64,000 nt of DNA from assembly GCA_016841965.1 (NCBI GenBank), contig JAEANN010000024.1, positions 160,976 through 224,975 on the forward strand. The letters run 5' to 3'. The notes beneath the pieces were generated by a model that saw nothing but the letters and a program-made list of their open reading frames with translations, was not told the DNA's origin and did not search any database. Every line of letters begins with the position of its first letter. Position 1 is the first letter of the stretch. The DNA is from Candidatus Roseilinea mizusawaensis. GTDB taxonomy: Bacteria; Chloroflexota; Anaerolineae; J036; Brachytrichaceae. Below, in pieces: positions 28,595 to 38,574 of the stretch. A program made the position numbers and the translations under genes.

Positions 28595-29137
28595 TCATCG
28601 CCGCGCGAGTGGCGCGAAGGCCAGCCACACGCCGGGGCATGTCACCGAGCCGAAGTTAGCTGCGCTCTGGCCGCTTGACTCGCGCGCGTGAATGATGTAG
28701 GCGTAGGTCTTTCCCATGCCGGCGGCATTGCGCAGCCCACAGGCAACCCGGAAGCCCGGCCCGTACATGTCGCCTGGGATCATCATGCTGGTCTGAAAGA
28801 AGCCGCTGTGATACGCCCGCAGCCGGCCATCGATGCTGACGGTCATGCTGACCACGTAATTCGAACTGCCGGCCGATACCTGCAGGTAACTCCAGGTGAT
28901 GTAGCATGTGTCCGCACTGCCAATCGGCTGATAGCAGGTCGGCGATGGGCTGTCGATGAAAGAGATCGCAGGAGCTTGCGGACCGGCGACTTTTTTCTCA
29001 CGCCGTGCGCCGAACAGATCGTCGACTACGGCTGCGATATCCCAGCCGGCTGCGCGCGCGACCAGTGTGCCGGCCGTCACACTCACGCACAGTGTCAGCG
29101 CGGCAATCCACGCTGTGGAGCGCCATCGATCACGCAT
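28595..29137 (-). CDS. Secreted protein of unknown family, paralog A
   Basis: Signal-anchor MRDRWRSTAWIAALTLCVSVTAG; AGGAGG upstream of ATG; shares a domain with the neighbouring gene. Confidence 0.75.
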   Translation of the reverse strand: MRDRWRSTAWIAALTLCVSVTAGTLVARAAGWDIAAVVDDLFGARREKKVAGPQAPAISFIDSPSPTCYQPIGSADTCYITWSYLQVSAGSSNYVVSMTVSIDGRLRAYHSGFFQTSMMIPGDMYGPGFRVACGLRNAAGMGKTYAYIIHARESSGQSAANFGSVTCPGVWLAFAPLARR

Positions 29138-29151
29138 AGGATGGCCTCCTG

Positions 29152-29697
29152 TTACGGGATATAGGCCGGGCAATACACGGAGCCGTAGTTGGCGGAGCTG
29201 AGGCTGGAAGAGTCGCGTGCCCGAATGGTGTACGCATAGGCATTGCCGAGTTGTGGGTTGCCGCCGGCCCCCAGACTGCCACACGGCACGCGAAACCCCT
29301 GTCCCAGCATATTGTATGGGATGTACATAGACGTCTGGAAGAACCCATTCACATTTGCCAGCGTGCCATACTGGTTGAGCGCCACCGTCATCGTGATCAT
29401 GTAGTTCGGCCCCGCGCTCACCGAAAGGTAGTACCAGTTGATGTAGCAGATGTCTTGATTCGGATTTGGTTGATAGCAGGTTGCGCTGGGCGAGTCAATA
29501 AAGCCGATGGCTGGCGCATTCGGCGCTGCCTTGTCGGGCGAGCCGGCCGGCGAATCACCAGTGATCTCGCGCACGCTCTCGCCCTGCTGCTCGCGGCTGA
29601 ACACGCCGGGCAGGGTAACCTGGCCGGTTGCAATCTCGACGGCGATCAGGGTCGCCGCTGCCATACACATTCCCAAAACGACTTTCGCGACGCGCAT
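29152..29697 (-). CDS. Secreted protein of unknown family, paralog B
   Basis: MRVAKVVLGMCMAAATLIAVEIATG; GGAGG upstream; shares FIDSPSxTCYQP...CYIxWxYLxVSAG...FRVxCG...GSVxCP with paralog A. Confidence 0.75.
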   Translation of the reverse strand: MRVAKVVLGMCMAAATLIAVEIATGQVTLPGVFSREQQGESVREITGDSPAGSPDKAAPNAPAIGFIDSPSATCYQPNPNQDICYINWYYLSVSAGPNYMITMTVALNQYGTLANVNGFFQTSMYIPYNMLGQGFRVPCGSLGAGGNPQLGNAYAYTIRARDSSSLSSANYGSVYCPAYIP

Positions 29698-29893
29698 ATA
29701 CACCTCCAGAACATCTCGACACAGATTGCTCTATCTTACTCCCTCGATATGAGGATTGCCCGTGCGCTGCGCGGCGCCGCGAATACGCTCCTAGTCATGT
29801 TTTGGGGGCAGTTGCTGTGTTGGGCGCTGGCCGGCGTCAGTCGGCTACAATTAGATGCACCCTTTTGTTTGTCAGTGTGGGGGTAAGTGAAGC

Positions 29894-32353
29894 ATGAGCT
29901 ATGAGCCGGGTAGTTGTTCTGTAAGGACGTTGAGCGATCTGCTGGAAATCATGTTGCCGCGCGGCGACATGGCCGGGCTGGAGCTAGTCTCACGCGCTTA
30001 CCGGGTGGCCGAAGCCGCGCACGCGCTGCAGAAGCGCTCTACCGGCGACCCCTATATCACGCATCCACTGGCTGTGGCCGGCATTCTGGCCTGCCACAAT
30101 CTTGATGCCCCCACCATTGCGGCGGCCTTGCTGCACGACGTGGTCGAGGACACCTCGGTGGCGCTGGACGACATCCGCGAGCAGTTCGGTGACGAGATCG
30201 CCAACATGGTTGATGCAGTCACCAAGCTCAGCCAGCGCGAGGGCATCAAGAAGGAGTTCGAGGCGCAACCTGTGGCGGCCGGGGAAGGGGCCGGCGTGCG
30301 CGCGCCGGCGGGTGGGGCGGACTCGGAAACGATGCGTTATCGCACTGACCGCGAGGCCGAGTCTATCCGCAAGATGATACTGGGCATGGTCAAGGATGTG
30401 CGTGCTGTGCTCATTAAGCTGGCCGATCGGCTGCACAACATGAGCACCCTGGACGCGCTCTCGCCAGAGCGCCAGCGCAAAATCGCCCGTGAAACCCTTG
30501 AAATCTACGCGCCTCTGGCCAACCGCCTTGGTATCTGGGAATGGAAGCAGCAGCTCGAAGATCTGGGCTTTCGTTACGCAGAGCCGGAAGTGTATGCCTC
30601 CATCAGCCAAAAGCTGGAGGCCGGCGCGCACGAGCGCGAGGCATCTGTGGCCGGCTATATCGCCAAATTGCGCCAGGCCCTGGCCGAAGCCGGCATTCCC
30701 AACGCACAAATCACGGGCCGCGTCAAGCAAATCTACAGCATCTGGCGCAAGATGCAGAACAAAAATCGCTCCTTTGACCAGATCAAGGATCTACACGCCA
30801 TCCGTGTCATCATCGAAGATGGGTCAGACGCGCAAGACTCGCAAGAGGGCGGAGATGGCGCAGCCGACGCTGCCGTTCATGCCCAGGCCGTCTCTTCTGG
30901 TGAGTCGGCGCCGACGAGAGCGTTGAATGCTAACGGCAGAGTGGACCGCTTTGCTGATCCAGCCGTGCAACTGTGCTATGTTGTGTTGGGCGTGGTGCAT
31001 CGCCTGTGGCCGCCAATCCCAGGTGAGTTCGACGACTACATCGCCATGCCGAAAGACAATCACTATCAGAGCCTGCATACGGCAGTGATTGCTGACGATG
31101 GCAAAACCCTGGAGATTCAGATTCGCACCCGTTCAATGCACAAGGCTGCCGAGTTTGGCGTCGCAGCGCACTGGCTGTACAAAGAGTCGGCCATGCTGAA
31201 TGAGGATTATCAGCGCCGGCTAGACGCACTGCGCGATGCCATTCGCTCGATTAGCAGCGCCGGCGAAGATGCCACCTCTTTTGTTGATGCCCTGAAAGCC
31301 GATCACTTTAAAGACACGGTGTTTTGCTTCACGCCGAAAGGCAAGCTGATCGAATTGCCCGCCGGCTCGACGGTGCTCGATTTCGCCTATCGCATTCACA
31401 CCGACATCGGCAACCATTGCCGGGGTGGGCGCGTCAATGGCGTGTTTGAGCCATTGACCTATAAGCTCAAGAACGGCGATCAGGTCGAAGTGATTACGCG
31501 CCCCAACGCCGTGCCCAGCCGCGACTGGCTGGAAGGCGATGATTACGTCGTCACGGCCAATGCCCGCACCAAGATTCGCCAGTGGTTCCGCAAACAGGAC
31601 CGCGAGCAGAACATCGCCGCCGGCCGCGAGCGACTTGAACGCGAGATGAAGCGCCTGGCCGTTTCAAGCTGGATGACTCTGGATGATGTGTACGACCTCT
31701 TCAAGGTTGATAAATCCCAGAAAGACAAAGTAGAGGACTTTTTGGAGAAAGTCGGCTATGGGCAGATTTCGATTGCCAGCGTCTCAGCCCGCATCCTGGA
31801 AGAGGAACGCCGGCGCGAGAAAGATCGTCAGGAAGGGTTATACGGATTTGTTGCGCCGCTCTTGAGACCACAGCCTGCTGCTGCTCCGGGCAAGGGTGGC
31901 TGGTTGATCACCGGTGTGCAGGGCATTTACGGAACCCCGGCCCCTTGTTGCACCCCGCTTCCCGGCGACCCGGTCATCGGCTATGTGACCCGTGGTCAAG
32001 GCGTCAAAGTTCACCACCGCGATTGCAAGAATATCTTGAACGCAGAGCCAGAGCGACTTATCGCAGTGACCTATGAGGGCCAGCCTCAGCGCGCCTATCC
32101 TGTGCAATTCCTTGTAACTGCCGCCGAACGACAAGGCTTGCTGCACGACCTGACCGGCGTGCTCGCCTCGATGGGCGTCAATATCGTGGACTGCCGCGTG
32201 GTGCGCCGCGATTTGAAGCTTGGCGAGTCCACCATCTGGTTCAAGGTCGAGGTGCCTCACACCGACGCTGTCTCCCGTATTTTGAACAAACTGGAGCAGG
32301 TGCGCAACGTGTTTGACGCCAGCCGCGTCCTGAATGCGCGACCGAAAAAGTGA
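29894..32353 (+). CDS. RelA/SpoT bifunctional (p)ppGpp synthetase/hydrolase
   Basis: HD domain (ALLHDVVEDT, KLADRLHNM), synthetase (FDDYIAMPKDNHYQSLHT), TGS and ACT domains. Confidence 0.95.
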   Translation: MSYEPGSCSVRTLSDLLEIMLPRGDMAGLELVSRAYRVAEAAHALQKRSTGDPYITHPLAVAGILACHNLDAPTIAAALLHDVVEDTSVALDDIREQFGDEIANMVDAVTKLSQREGIKKEFEAQPVAAGEGAGVRAPAGGADSETMRYRTDREAESIRKMILGMVKDVRAVLIKLADRLHNMSTLDALSPERQRKIARETLEIYAPLANRLGIWEWKQQLEDLGFRYAEPEVYASISQKLEAGAHEREASVAGYIAKLRQALAEAGIPNAQITGRVKQIYSIWRKMQNKNRSFDQIKDLHAIRVIIEDGSDAQDSQEGGDGAADAAVHAQAVSSGESAPTRALNANGRVDRFADPAVQLCYVVLGVVHRLWPPIPGEFDDYIAMPKDNHYQSLHTAVIADDGKTLEIQIRTRSMHKAAEFGVAAHWLYKESAMLNEDYQRRLDALRDAIRSISSAGEDATSFVDALKADHFKDTVFCFTPKGKLIELPAGSTVLDFAYRIHTDIGNHCRGGRVNGVFEPLTYKLKNGDQVEVITRPNAVPSRDWLEGDDYVVTANARTKIRQWFRKQDREQNIAAGRERLEREMKRLAVSSWMTLDDVYDLFKVDKSQKDKVEDFLEKVGYGQISIASVSARILEEERRREKDRQEGLYGFVAPLLRPQPAAAPGKGGWLITGVQGIYGTPAPCCTPLPGDPVIGYVTRGQGVKVHHRDCKNILNAEPERLIAVTYEGQPQRAYPVQFLVTAAERQGLLHDLTGVLASMGVNIVDCRVVRRDLKLGESTIWFKVEVPHTDAVSRILNKLEQVRNVFDASRVLNARPKK

Positions 32354-32356
32354 GGC

Positions 32357-33412
32357 ATGACGAATCAACGCTGGGCGATGGAAGCGCCTGACTATCGCTT
32401 CTTCGATCTGACCGGCCTACACACTGACCTGGGCCATCTGTTAGGCCGCAGCGATCCGCCTTTCACGATGCAGCCGTGGTGGGCGCCCCCGGCTGCTGTA
32501 CCATTCACCCGCGCCTGCGCGGCGGTGGTGCGCCAGATTCACCCGCCGCTGATGGACGAATTTAACGCTTACGCGGCTGCGCAGCATGTCGATGCAGATG
32601 CGCTCTGGCAACAATGCTGCCGCGTTGATCTGAAAGCCCGCTTTCGTCTTGGTCCGGAAGGCTGTTCTTCATTTGCTTGGCATGGGCATGGGCGCGCAGT
32701 GGTGGGGCGTAACTATGACTACTGGCCGATGCAAGCGCGCCGGCAGCGTATTCGTTTCACGCCATCGCATGCGAATGTCTCCGATTCTCTGCAAGCCACT
32801 CTCGGCGCGCGTGGCGGCGCCCCGTGTGGTCGCTACGATGGTTTCAATCAAGCCGGCCTGTTTGTCTCGCTGCACGTGGTCATGACCGACACGCCCGCCC
32901 ATATTCGCCCTGGGGTGCCGTTTCATCTGGTGGGCCGGCTGGCTCTGGAGTTGTGCCAGACCGCGCGCCAGGCTGCCGATCTGCTGACGCACATTCCGCA
33001 TTTAAGTTCCTTAAATTATCTGCTCGCAGACCCGCGCGAGGCGTTTGTGGTGGAGGCTGACCCGCGACAGGTTCGTGTGCGCAGCGAAGCGCCGCATGGC
33101 GTATTGGCTGCCACCAATCATTTTCAGCATCCCGATATGCGTCCGTTGCAGGGCCGACGCATCACCCGCAACTCGGCCTGTCGCGCCGAGTTTCTGTCCA
33201 TCCAGCCGGCGCGCTGGCTGGAAGACGCCGGCAGCGTGGACGAGATGCTCGATATCGCGCAAATGATGATGGCCGACCGCAGCGCGCCGGTGTGCGGCGT
33301 GGGCGGCGCCCTGACCACTTTGTGGTCGTGGGTCGGCGAGTTGTCCACGCGCCGCGTGCGTTATGCTGCCGGCGCGCCCCACGTCACGCCCTTTGTCGAG
33401 CTGGCGTTGTGA
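32357..33412 (+). CDS. Linear amide C-N hydrolase / C45-like autoproteolytic acyltransferase
   Basis: GCSSFAWHGHGRAVVGRNYDY; GRYDGFNQAGLFVSLHVV Ntn-hydrolase-like motifs. Confidence 0.7.
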   Translation: MTNQRWAMEAPDYRFFDLTGLHTDLGHLLGRSDPPFTMQPWWAPPAAVPFTRACAAVVRQIHPPLMDEFNAYAAAQHVDADALWQQCCRVDLKARFRLGPEGCSSFAWHGHGRAVVGRNYDYWPMQARRQRIRFTPSHANVSDSLQATLGARGGAPCGRYDGFNQAGLFVSLHVVMTDTPAHIRPGVPFHLVGRLALELCQTARQAADLLTHIPHLSSLNYLLADPREAFVVEADPRQVRVRSEAPHGVLAATNHFQHPDMRPLQGRRITRNSACRAEFLSIQPARWLEDAGSVDEMLDIAQMMMADRSAPVCGVGGALTTLWSWVGELSTRRVRYAAGAPHVTPFVELAL

Positions 33413-33447
33413 TCGGCCGGCCCTCAGCGATGCAATCTCTGCCTTGC

Positions 33448-34491
33448 TTACGGGATCGGGGTAGGCGTGGCTGTGGGCGCTTGGCCCGGCGCTTCGCCCG
33501 GCGCTTCGCCCGGCGCTTCGCCCGGCGTCCCCGTCGGCGTTGCCGGCAGCGCCAGAAAATCCTGTCGCCCGCGCGTCACAAACGACTCGACGCTGAAACT
33601 GCTCACCCGCACGATATAGGGCGATTCGGACGAGCTGACGGCATAGGTGTTATCGGATGGGTCTTGCGCGCCGATGCGCAGGATGATCGGCTTTGGGCTG
33701 GCGTTGTCTTGCTTCAAGGTCACGGTGACGGTTGCAGCCGGCGCGTCAAGCCCGTATTCAGGCTTGGCGGTTTTGCCGAGCGGACGCGCCACGTTCAGAA
33801 AAGACAGGCGCGAGAGCAGCTCGGTCACTTTGGCAGCATCTAGCGTCTCGCCGCCGTTTATGCCTTTCATCGTCCACCCGCCAGAAGCATCTTTCTCGAA
33901 CTCGAACACGCCGTTGGCGTTGGACAGTGTCAGCCGGTTGACCTGATCCTGCGCTACTTGCAGGTAGGTGGTGTTGATCCAGCTCGTCGCTTCGATGCCG
34001 GCATCGAAGCTGCTCAGCCCATCGGCCAGGTACACCTCATCACTCCCGTCCAGGCGGACATACGTGGCGCTGCCGCCCGCTGATGCGCCCATCCACACCG
34101 TTTGCGTCACGCCGCCGGCGCGGGCGATCTCGATGCGTCGGACATAGTTGCCGGCGGATACCTGCAAGCGCTCGTGGCTGGCCGGCGTGCGCGCGATCAG
34201 CCGGCTGGTGCGCACCCCGATCAACTTGTCCAGAAACGGTGTGATGCGCCCGGCGTCGGCCGGAAAGTCATCGTACTGAGGAAGTATCCAGCTCTCTCCC
34301 TGTCGGGCCAGTTCGATGCGCTTGCCCTCTTTGTCCTGGATGACCAGGCGCGTGATGTCGGCGGTCTTCGTCTCGCCCAACAGCGGGCCGGCGCCCGCGC
34401 TCGAGCTGGGCGCGCGCAGCGTCGTGATCAGCAAAATCAGCATCACTTGCGCGATCAGCGCAAGGGTCAAAATCAAATTGCGTCGGCTCAT
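33448..34491 (-). CDS. DUF4340 domain-containing protein
   Basis: N-terminal TM, beta-rich DUF4340-like body, downstream of GldG-like protein in the same operon direction; low-complexity GEAP tail. Confidence 0.8.
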   Translation of the reverse strand: MSRRNLILTLALIAQVMLILLITTLRAPSSSAGAGPLLGETKTADITRLVIQDKEGKRIELARQGESWILPQYDDFPADAGRITPFLDKLIGVRTSRLIARTPASHERLQVSAGNYVRRIEIARAGGVTQTVWMGASAGGSATYVRLDGSDEVYLADGLSSFDAGIEATSWINTTYLQVAQDQVNRLTLSNANGVFEFEKDASGGWTMKGINGGETLDAAKVTELLSRLSFLNVARPLGKTAKPEYGLDAPAATVTVTLKQDNASPKPIILRIGAQDPSDNTYAVSSSESPYIVRVSSFSVESFVTRGRQDFLALPATPTGTPGEAPGEAPGEAPGQAPTATPTPIP

Positions 34492-34512
34492 GGTGTGTGC
34501 TCACATGGTATG

Positions 34513-34554
34513 TGCTCAGATGGCAGCGTACAGACGACAAATGACACACGACAG
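34513..34554. repeat. Heptanucleotide repeat, NNGACAG type (diverged)
   Basis: tgctcag atggcag cgtacag acgacaa atgacac acgacag in register. Confidence 0.6.
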
Positions 34555-34557
34555 AGG

Positions 34558-37449
34558 TCACTCGACAAGTTGCATGGGCGTTTCGTTGCGCTGGCGCGTG
34601 CGCCAGACAATCCCCACGCCGGCCAGCGCGAGCAATGCCACCACATAGTTGCCCACTTCCCAGCCGGTGCGCTGGGTTTCGCTGAGGGGTTGCAAGAGCC
34701 GGCTGGCTGTGCCGCGCGCGCGAATGCTCAACAGGTCAAGGTCTTCCACCGACCAGTCCACTGTGTTTTGCGCGAATTGCAGGTTGTTCAGATAGCGCTC
34801 AGGACTCAGGCGCGAAGAGAGTTGCAGGATCAGATCGTTGACAAACTCGTTGCTGCCGATCACGACCAGCCGGGCCGTGTCGGGGGAGGTTTCGAGCGTG
34901 CTGGATGGGCGCACCGGCTGTGGCGTGGGCATGGTGGCTGCATCGGGCGATGCAGCAGCATCGGGCGAGGCAGCCGGTGTGGCTTGCGGCGTCAGCAATG
35001 GCGACGGCTTACCCTTGTAGAAACTCTCGAACACGCCTTGAATGGCGACGGCGATGGTGAAAGGCCGGCGCTCACCTTCGACCGCAAAGCCGTAATCGGG
35101 ATGCGCAGTGAAGTTCGGCTGAATGTTCGGATCGGTGCGCAGCCAAGCCTGGTCTGTAGAGCGCAACAAAGCGGACACGTTGCGCTTGCTGTTTTTGGCC
35201 GGGTCGATCTCGATGGGTGAAGCCCATTGCAAAGTGACAGCCGGCAGTTGCGCCACGATTGGGTTTGTCCGATCCATGCCGTTGGCGCGCACATCCACAA
35301 AGAACGGGTAAGGCACGGCCTGGATTTCGCGCACCAACAGTCCGTTCACGTCGCGCGTCACCTCGCTGGGGAAAGGCTCATTTTGCGGGTCCATCACCAG
35401 GCCATTCGTCACCGTCACACCGTAATGTTGCAACAATGGGTCGATGCCGTTCTCGGCCGGCATCAACATCGGCCCGCCAAAGCCTTGCGCTTGCAAGATG
35501 TAGCTGCCGGCTGTTGCCACGATCGAACCGCCGCGCATCAAGTATTGATCGATGGCATAGCGTTCGTTCTCGCTCAGGTTGCGCGGCCCGATCAACATCA
35601 ATACGTCAATGTCCGGGGGCACCTGGCCGGATGTGAGATCGACAGTGCGCACGGTGTACTCGCGGCGCAGTTGTTCCGAGATCAACTGCGTGGCCGGCTG
35701 GGTGGGTTGCCCCAACGGATCGGGCGCAGGGGCCGGCGTCCACAGCCCCACCACTTTCAGGAAGCCGCCGGCCGATCGCTTGAGGGCCGACTCGATGGCC
35801 GTGCGCACGCTGTTTTCATTGAAGTCGCCGGCGGGGAACAGCGGTTGTGTCTGGCCCTCCAGTGTCAGCAGCAGGTTGAGATAAAACGACTCGCTGGAGA
35901 AGAACGAGACCGGCGTGGGTTGCACTTGGTAGCGCGTTTGCAACGCCGAGCGCGTCAGTGGGCTGTTCGGCGCGTCGGGATCGATGACCTGATAGGTGAA
36001 CTTGCCGCCAGAGCGGGCTTGCAGATCGGCCGCCACTTTCTCGATGACAGCGGGCGCTTCGGCGTAGGCTGCCGGCAGGGTCTTGGGCGTTACGATCACC
36101 ATCAGGCTGGCCGGCTCCTTCAACGCCGCGAACACTGCGTCGATGCTCTGAAAACCAAACGCCACCTTCTTGACGGCGCGGGTCAGGTCGTATTCGAGAT
36201 TGCGCAATCGCACATCGACGCTGCCATCGCGCCGGCCTTCCACTTCGATCAGATCGCGGAAGCTCAACACCGTGTTCTGGTCGCCATAGCGCACCAAAAT
36301 GTCGAAGTAGGCGTTGATCACCGACGCCTCATAGCGCCCCGATACTTGCAGGGGGGTCGGTTGGATGCCGTACACCCGCCCGGCCTCGGCTTCGAGTTCG
36401 GGGTCGCGGGCCGGGTCAACCACTTCTGCGATCACGCGCCCGTTGCCGGCAATGCGATATTCGGTGAGCAGGTCTCGGATGCGCGGAATGAGCGGCGCGA
36501 GCAGCGGGTGGGTTTTCTCGCTCAGATACGCGCGGATGAGCAAAGGCTCTTGCAAGGTGCCGAGCAAGTCGCGCGTGGTTTGTGACAGGCTGAACTCCTG
36601 CTGCTCGGTCAGATCGAGGCGCAGCGTTTGCAGCGGGGCTACCCAAATGTTGAGCGCGATCAGGTTGGCGGCGACCAGCGCGCCGGTCAGGCTCATGTTG
36701 CGCCGATAGGTGGCGGCGCGCGGGCCGGCGCTCCAGCGTTTGCGGTCGAGTGAGAGCGTGGTCAGCGTGAGGAACAGGGCTGTCAGCGCGCCGTAGTAGA
36801 TCAGGTCGCGCAGATCGATCACGCCGCGCTCGATGCTCTCGAAACGGCTGCCGGTGCCGATGCCGCGCAGGACTTCGGCGACGTTGCCGCCCACAAAGTC
36901 GGTCACGCCGCCCGATCCGAGCAGGTACAACACCCCGCCGATCAAGGCAGTGACGATGAGGGCCACGACCTGGTTATCGGTGCGCGCGGAAGCGAACAGC
37001 CCGATCGCGGTGTAGGCCGCAGCCAGCAACAGCGCAGCCAGATAGCCGCCGATGACCGGCCCCCAGTCTAGATTTCCCAGCATGGAAACGCTGATGGCCA
37101 GCGGCAGCGTAAGCGCCAGCGCCACCGCCACGAGCGCCAGCACGGCCAGGAATTTGCCCAGCACCAGCCGGCTGAGTTGCGCCGGCAGCGTGAGCAACAG
37201 TTCCAGTGTGCCCGAGCGCTGTTCTTCGCTCCACTGGCGCATGGTCAGCGTTGCTACCAGGAAGATGAGCAACACCGGCATCCAACGAAACAGCGGCCGC
37301 ATGTCTGCGATGCCGCGCGCGAAGAAAGCGTCTACCCAGAAAAAGGCGAACAGGCCGGCGGCCAGAAAAGCGCCGATGAAGATCAGCGCCATCGGCGAGC
37401 CGAAATAGATGCTGAGTTCTTTGCGAGTGATCGCCAGAATTGTCTTCAT
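34558..37449 (-). CDS. ABC-2 permease / GldG fusion protein
   Basis: N-terminal ABC-2 permease (MKTILAITRKELSIYFGSPMALIFIGAFL) joined to GldG-like domain and C-terminal TM. Confidence 0.85.
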   Translation of the reverse strand: MKTILAITRKELSIYFGSPMALIFIGAFLAAGLFAFFWVDAFFARGIADMRPLFRWMPVLLIFLVATLTMRQWSEEQRSGTLELLLTLPAQLSRLVLGKFLAVLALVAVALALTLPLAISVSMLGNLDWGPVIGGYLAALLLAAAYTAIGLFASARTDNQVVALIVTALIGGVLYLLGSGGVTDFVGGNVAEVLRGIGTGSRFESIERGVIDLRDLIYYGALTALFLTLTTLSLDRKRWSAGPRAATYRRNMSLTGALVAANLIALNIWVAPLQTLRLDLTEQQEFSLSQTTRDLLGTLQEPLLIRAYLSEKTHPLLAPLIPRIRDLLTEYRIAGNGRVIAEVVDPARDPELEAEAGRVYGIQPTPLQVSGRYEASVINAYFDILVRYGDQNTVLSFRDLIEVEGRRDGSVDVRLRNLEYDLTRAVKKVAFGFQSIDAVFAALKEPASLMVIVTPKTLPAAYAEAPAVIEKVAADLQARSGGKFTYQVIDPDAPNSPLTRSALQTRYQVQPTPVSFFSSESFYLNLLLTLEGQTQPLFPAGDFNENSVRTAIESALKRSAGGFLKVVGLWTPAPAPDPLGQPTQPATQLISEQLRREYTVRTVDLTSGQVPPDIDVLMLIGPRNLSENERYAIDQYLMRGGSIVATAGSYILQAQGFGGPMLMPAENGIDPLLQHYGVTVTNGLVMDPQNEPFPSEVTRDVNGLLVREIQAVPYPFFVDVRANGMDRTNPIVAQLPAVTLQWASPIEIDPAKNSKRNVSALLRSTDQAWLRTDPNIQPNFTAHPDYGFAVEGERRPFTIAVAIQGVFESFYKGKPSPLLTPQATPAASPDAAASPDAATMPTPQPVRPSSTLETSPDTARLVVIGSNEFVNDLILQLSSRLSPERYLNNLQFAQNTVDWSVEDLDLLSIRARGTASRLLQPLSETQRTGWEVGNYVVALLALAGVGIVWRTRQRNETPMQLVE

Positions 37450-37522
37450 AGTCGCGTTGCTCCGTTGCGTGGAGAGGCCGGCAGATAGGCCGGCAACCCT
37501 GCCGGCAACCCTGCCGGCGTGT

Positions 37523-38446
37523 TCAGGCGCTGTGGGTGGCCAGCTCGTTGAACACACTTTCGAGCGTGCGCGCGTCTGGGCGCAGCTCGCGCAGCGGCCA
37601 GTTCATCGTGCGCGCCGCCTCGAACACCAGCGGGCACAGGTCGGCGTTATCGGCCCCGTGCAGACGGTAGGTCACGCGACGGCTGTCGCCGTCCAACAAT
37701 TCGACCTGCCGCACACCTTTCAGCCCGCGCAGCGCCTCGGCTACACCGTTGACCGGATGTTGCAGCACCACGATGGCGTTGTGAGTGGTCCCCAGTTCGG
37801 ACAGGCGGGCATCGGCGCGAATCTGGCCGTTCATCAGGATGATGACGCGATCGCACACCGCCTCCACTTCGGACAAGATGTGGCTGGAGAACAAAATCGT
37901 GCTGTGCTGTGAAAGTCGCCGGATCAGGTGGCGAATTTCGACAATCTGCGTCGGGTCCAGTCCAACGGTTGGCTCGTCCAGAATCAGCAGGCGCGGTTGA
38001 TGCAAGATGGCCTGGGCCAGCCCAACACGCTGGCGCAGCCCTTTGCTCAAGGCGCCGATGGGGCGTGTCAGATAATCGCCCAGGGCAGTGGCGCGCACGG
38101 CAGCCGAGATGCGGGCCGGCTGTTGATCGGGCGGAATGTTGCGCAGATCGGCCATCATGCGCAGATAGGTTTGCACGCTCAGTTCAGGGTACAGCGGGGC
38201 GTTCTCTGGCAGATAGCCAATGCGGGCCTGCGCTGCGCGGGTTTGCGTCAACACATCGAGGCCGTCGATGCTGGCTTCGCCGTCATCGGGTTGCAGATAG
38301 CCAGTGAGGATTTTGATCAGCGTGGTTTTGCCGGCGCCGTTGGGGCCGAGCAGGCCGACGATTTCGCCGGCGGCCACATCAAAGCTCACACCACGCAGCG
38401 CCTGCACATCTCCATACGCCTTTGTGACTTGCTTGACATGGATCAT
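37523..38446 (-). CDS. ABC transporter ATP-binding protein (GldA-like)
   Basis: GLLGPNGAGKTTLIKIL Walker A, LSKGLRQRVGLAQAILHQPRLLILDEPTVGLDP. Confidence 0.95.
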   Translation of the reverse strand: MIHVKQVTKAYGDVQALRGVSFDVAAGEIVGLLGPNGAGKTTLIKILTGYLQPDDGEASIDGLDVLTQTRAAQARIGYLPENAPLYPELSVQTYLRMMADLRNIPPDQQPARISAAVRATALGDYLTRPIGALSKGLRQRVGLAQAILHQPRLLILDEPTVGLDPTQIVEIRHLIRRLSQHSTILFSSHILSEVEAVCDRVIILMNGQIRADARLSELGTTHNAIVVLQHPVNGVAEALRGLKGVRQVELLDGDSRRVTYRLHGADNADLCPLVFEAARTMNWPLRELRPDARTLESVFNELATHSA

Positions 38447-38574
38447 GGTGTCTCCTTATGCGTGAGCGTCAATGCTGCGTCAATGCGTCAAAACAAGGCG
38501 GATTCATAATCCGCTAATGTTAGAAAATCATGAGAGCCAGGCGCCCAATCTGCCCAGCAACGTGTTGTGATCTC

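Noticed and set aside
33470-33545. GEAPGEAPGEAPGQAP tail of the DUF4340 protein as a functional repeat
   Set aside because: Short 12-bp slippage repeat at a low-complexity C-terminus; little to distinguish it from neutral expansion.
34558-37449. Novel permease-GldG fusion
   Set aside because: Fusion of ABC-2 permease and GldG-like domain is, to my knowledge, already widespread; kept only as a feature.
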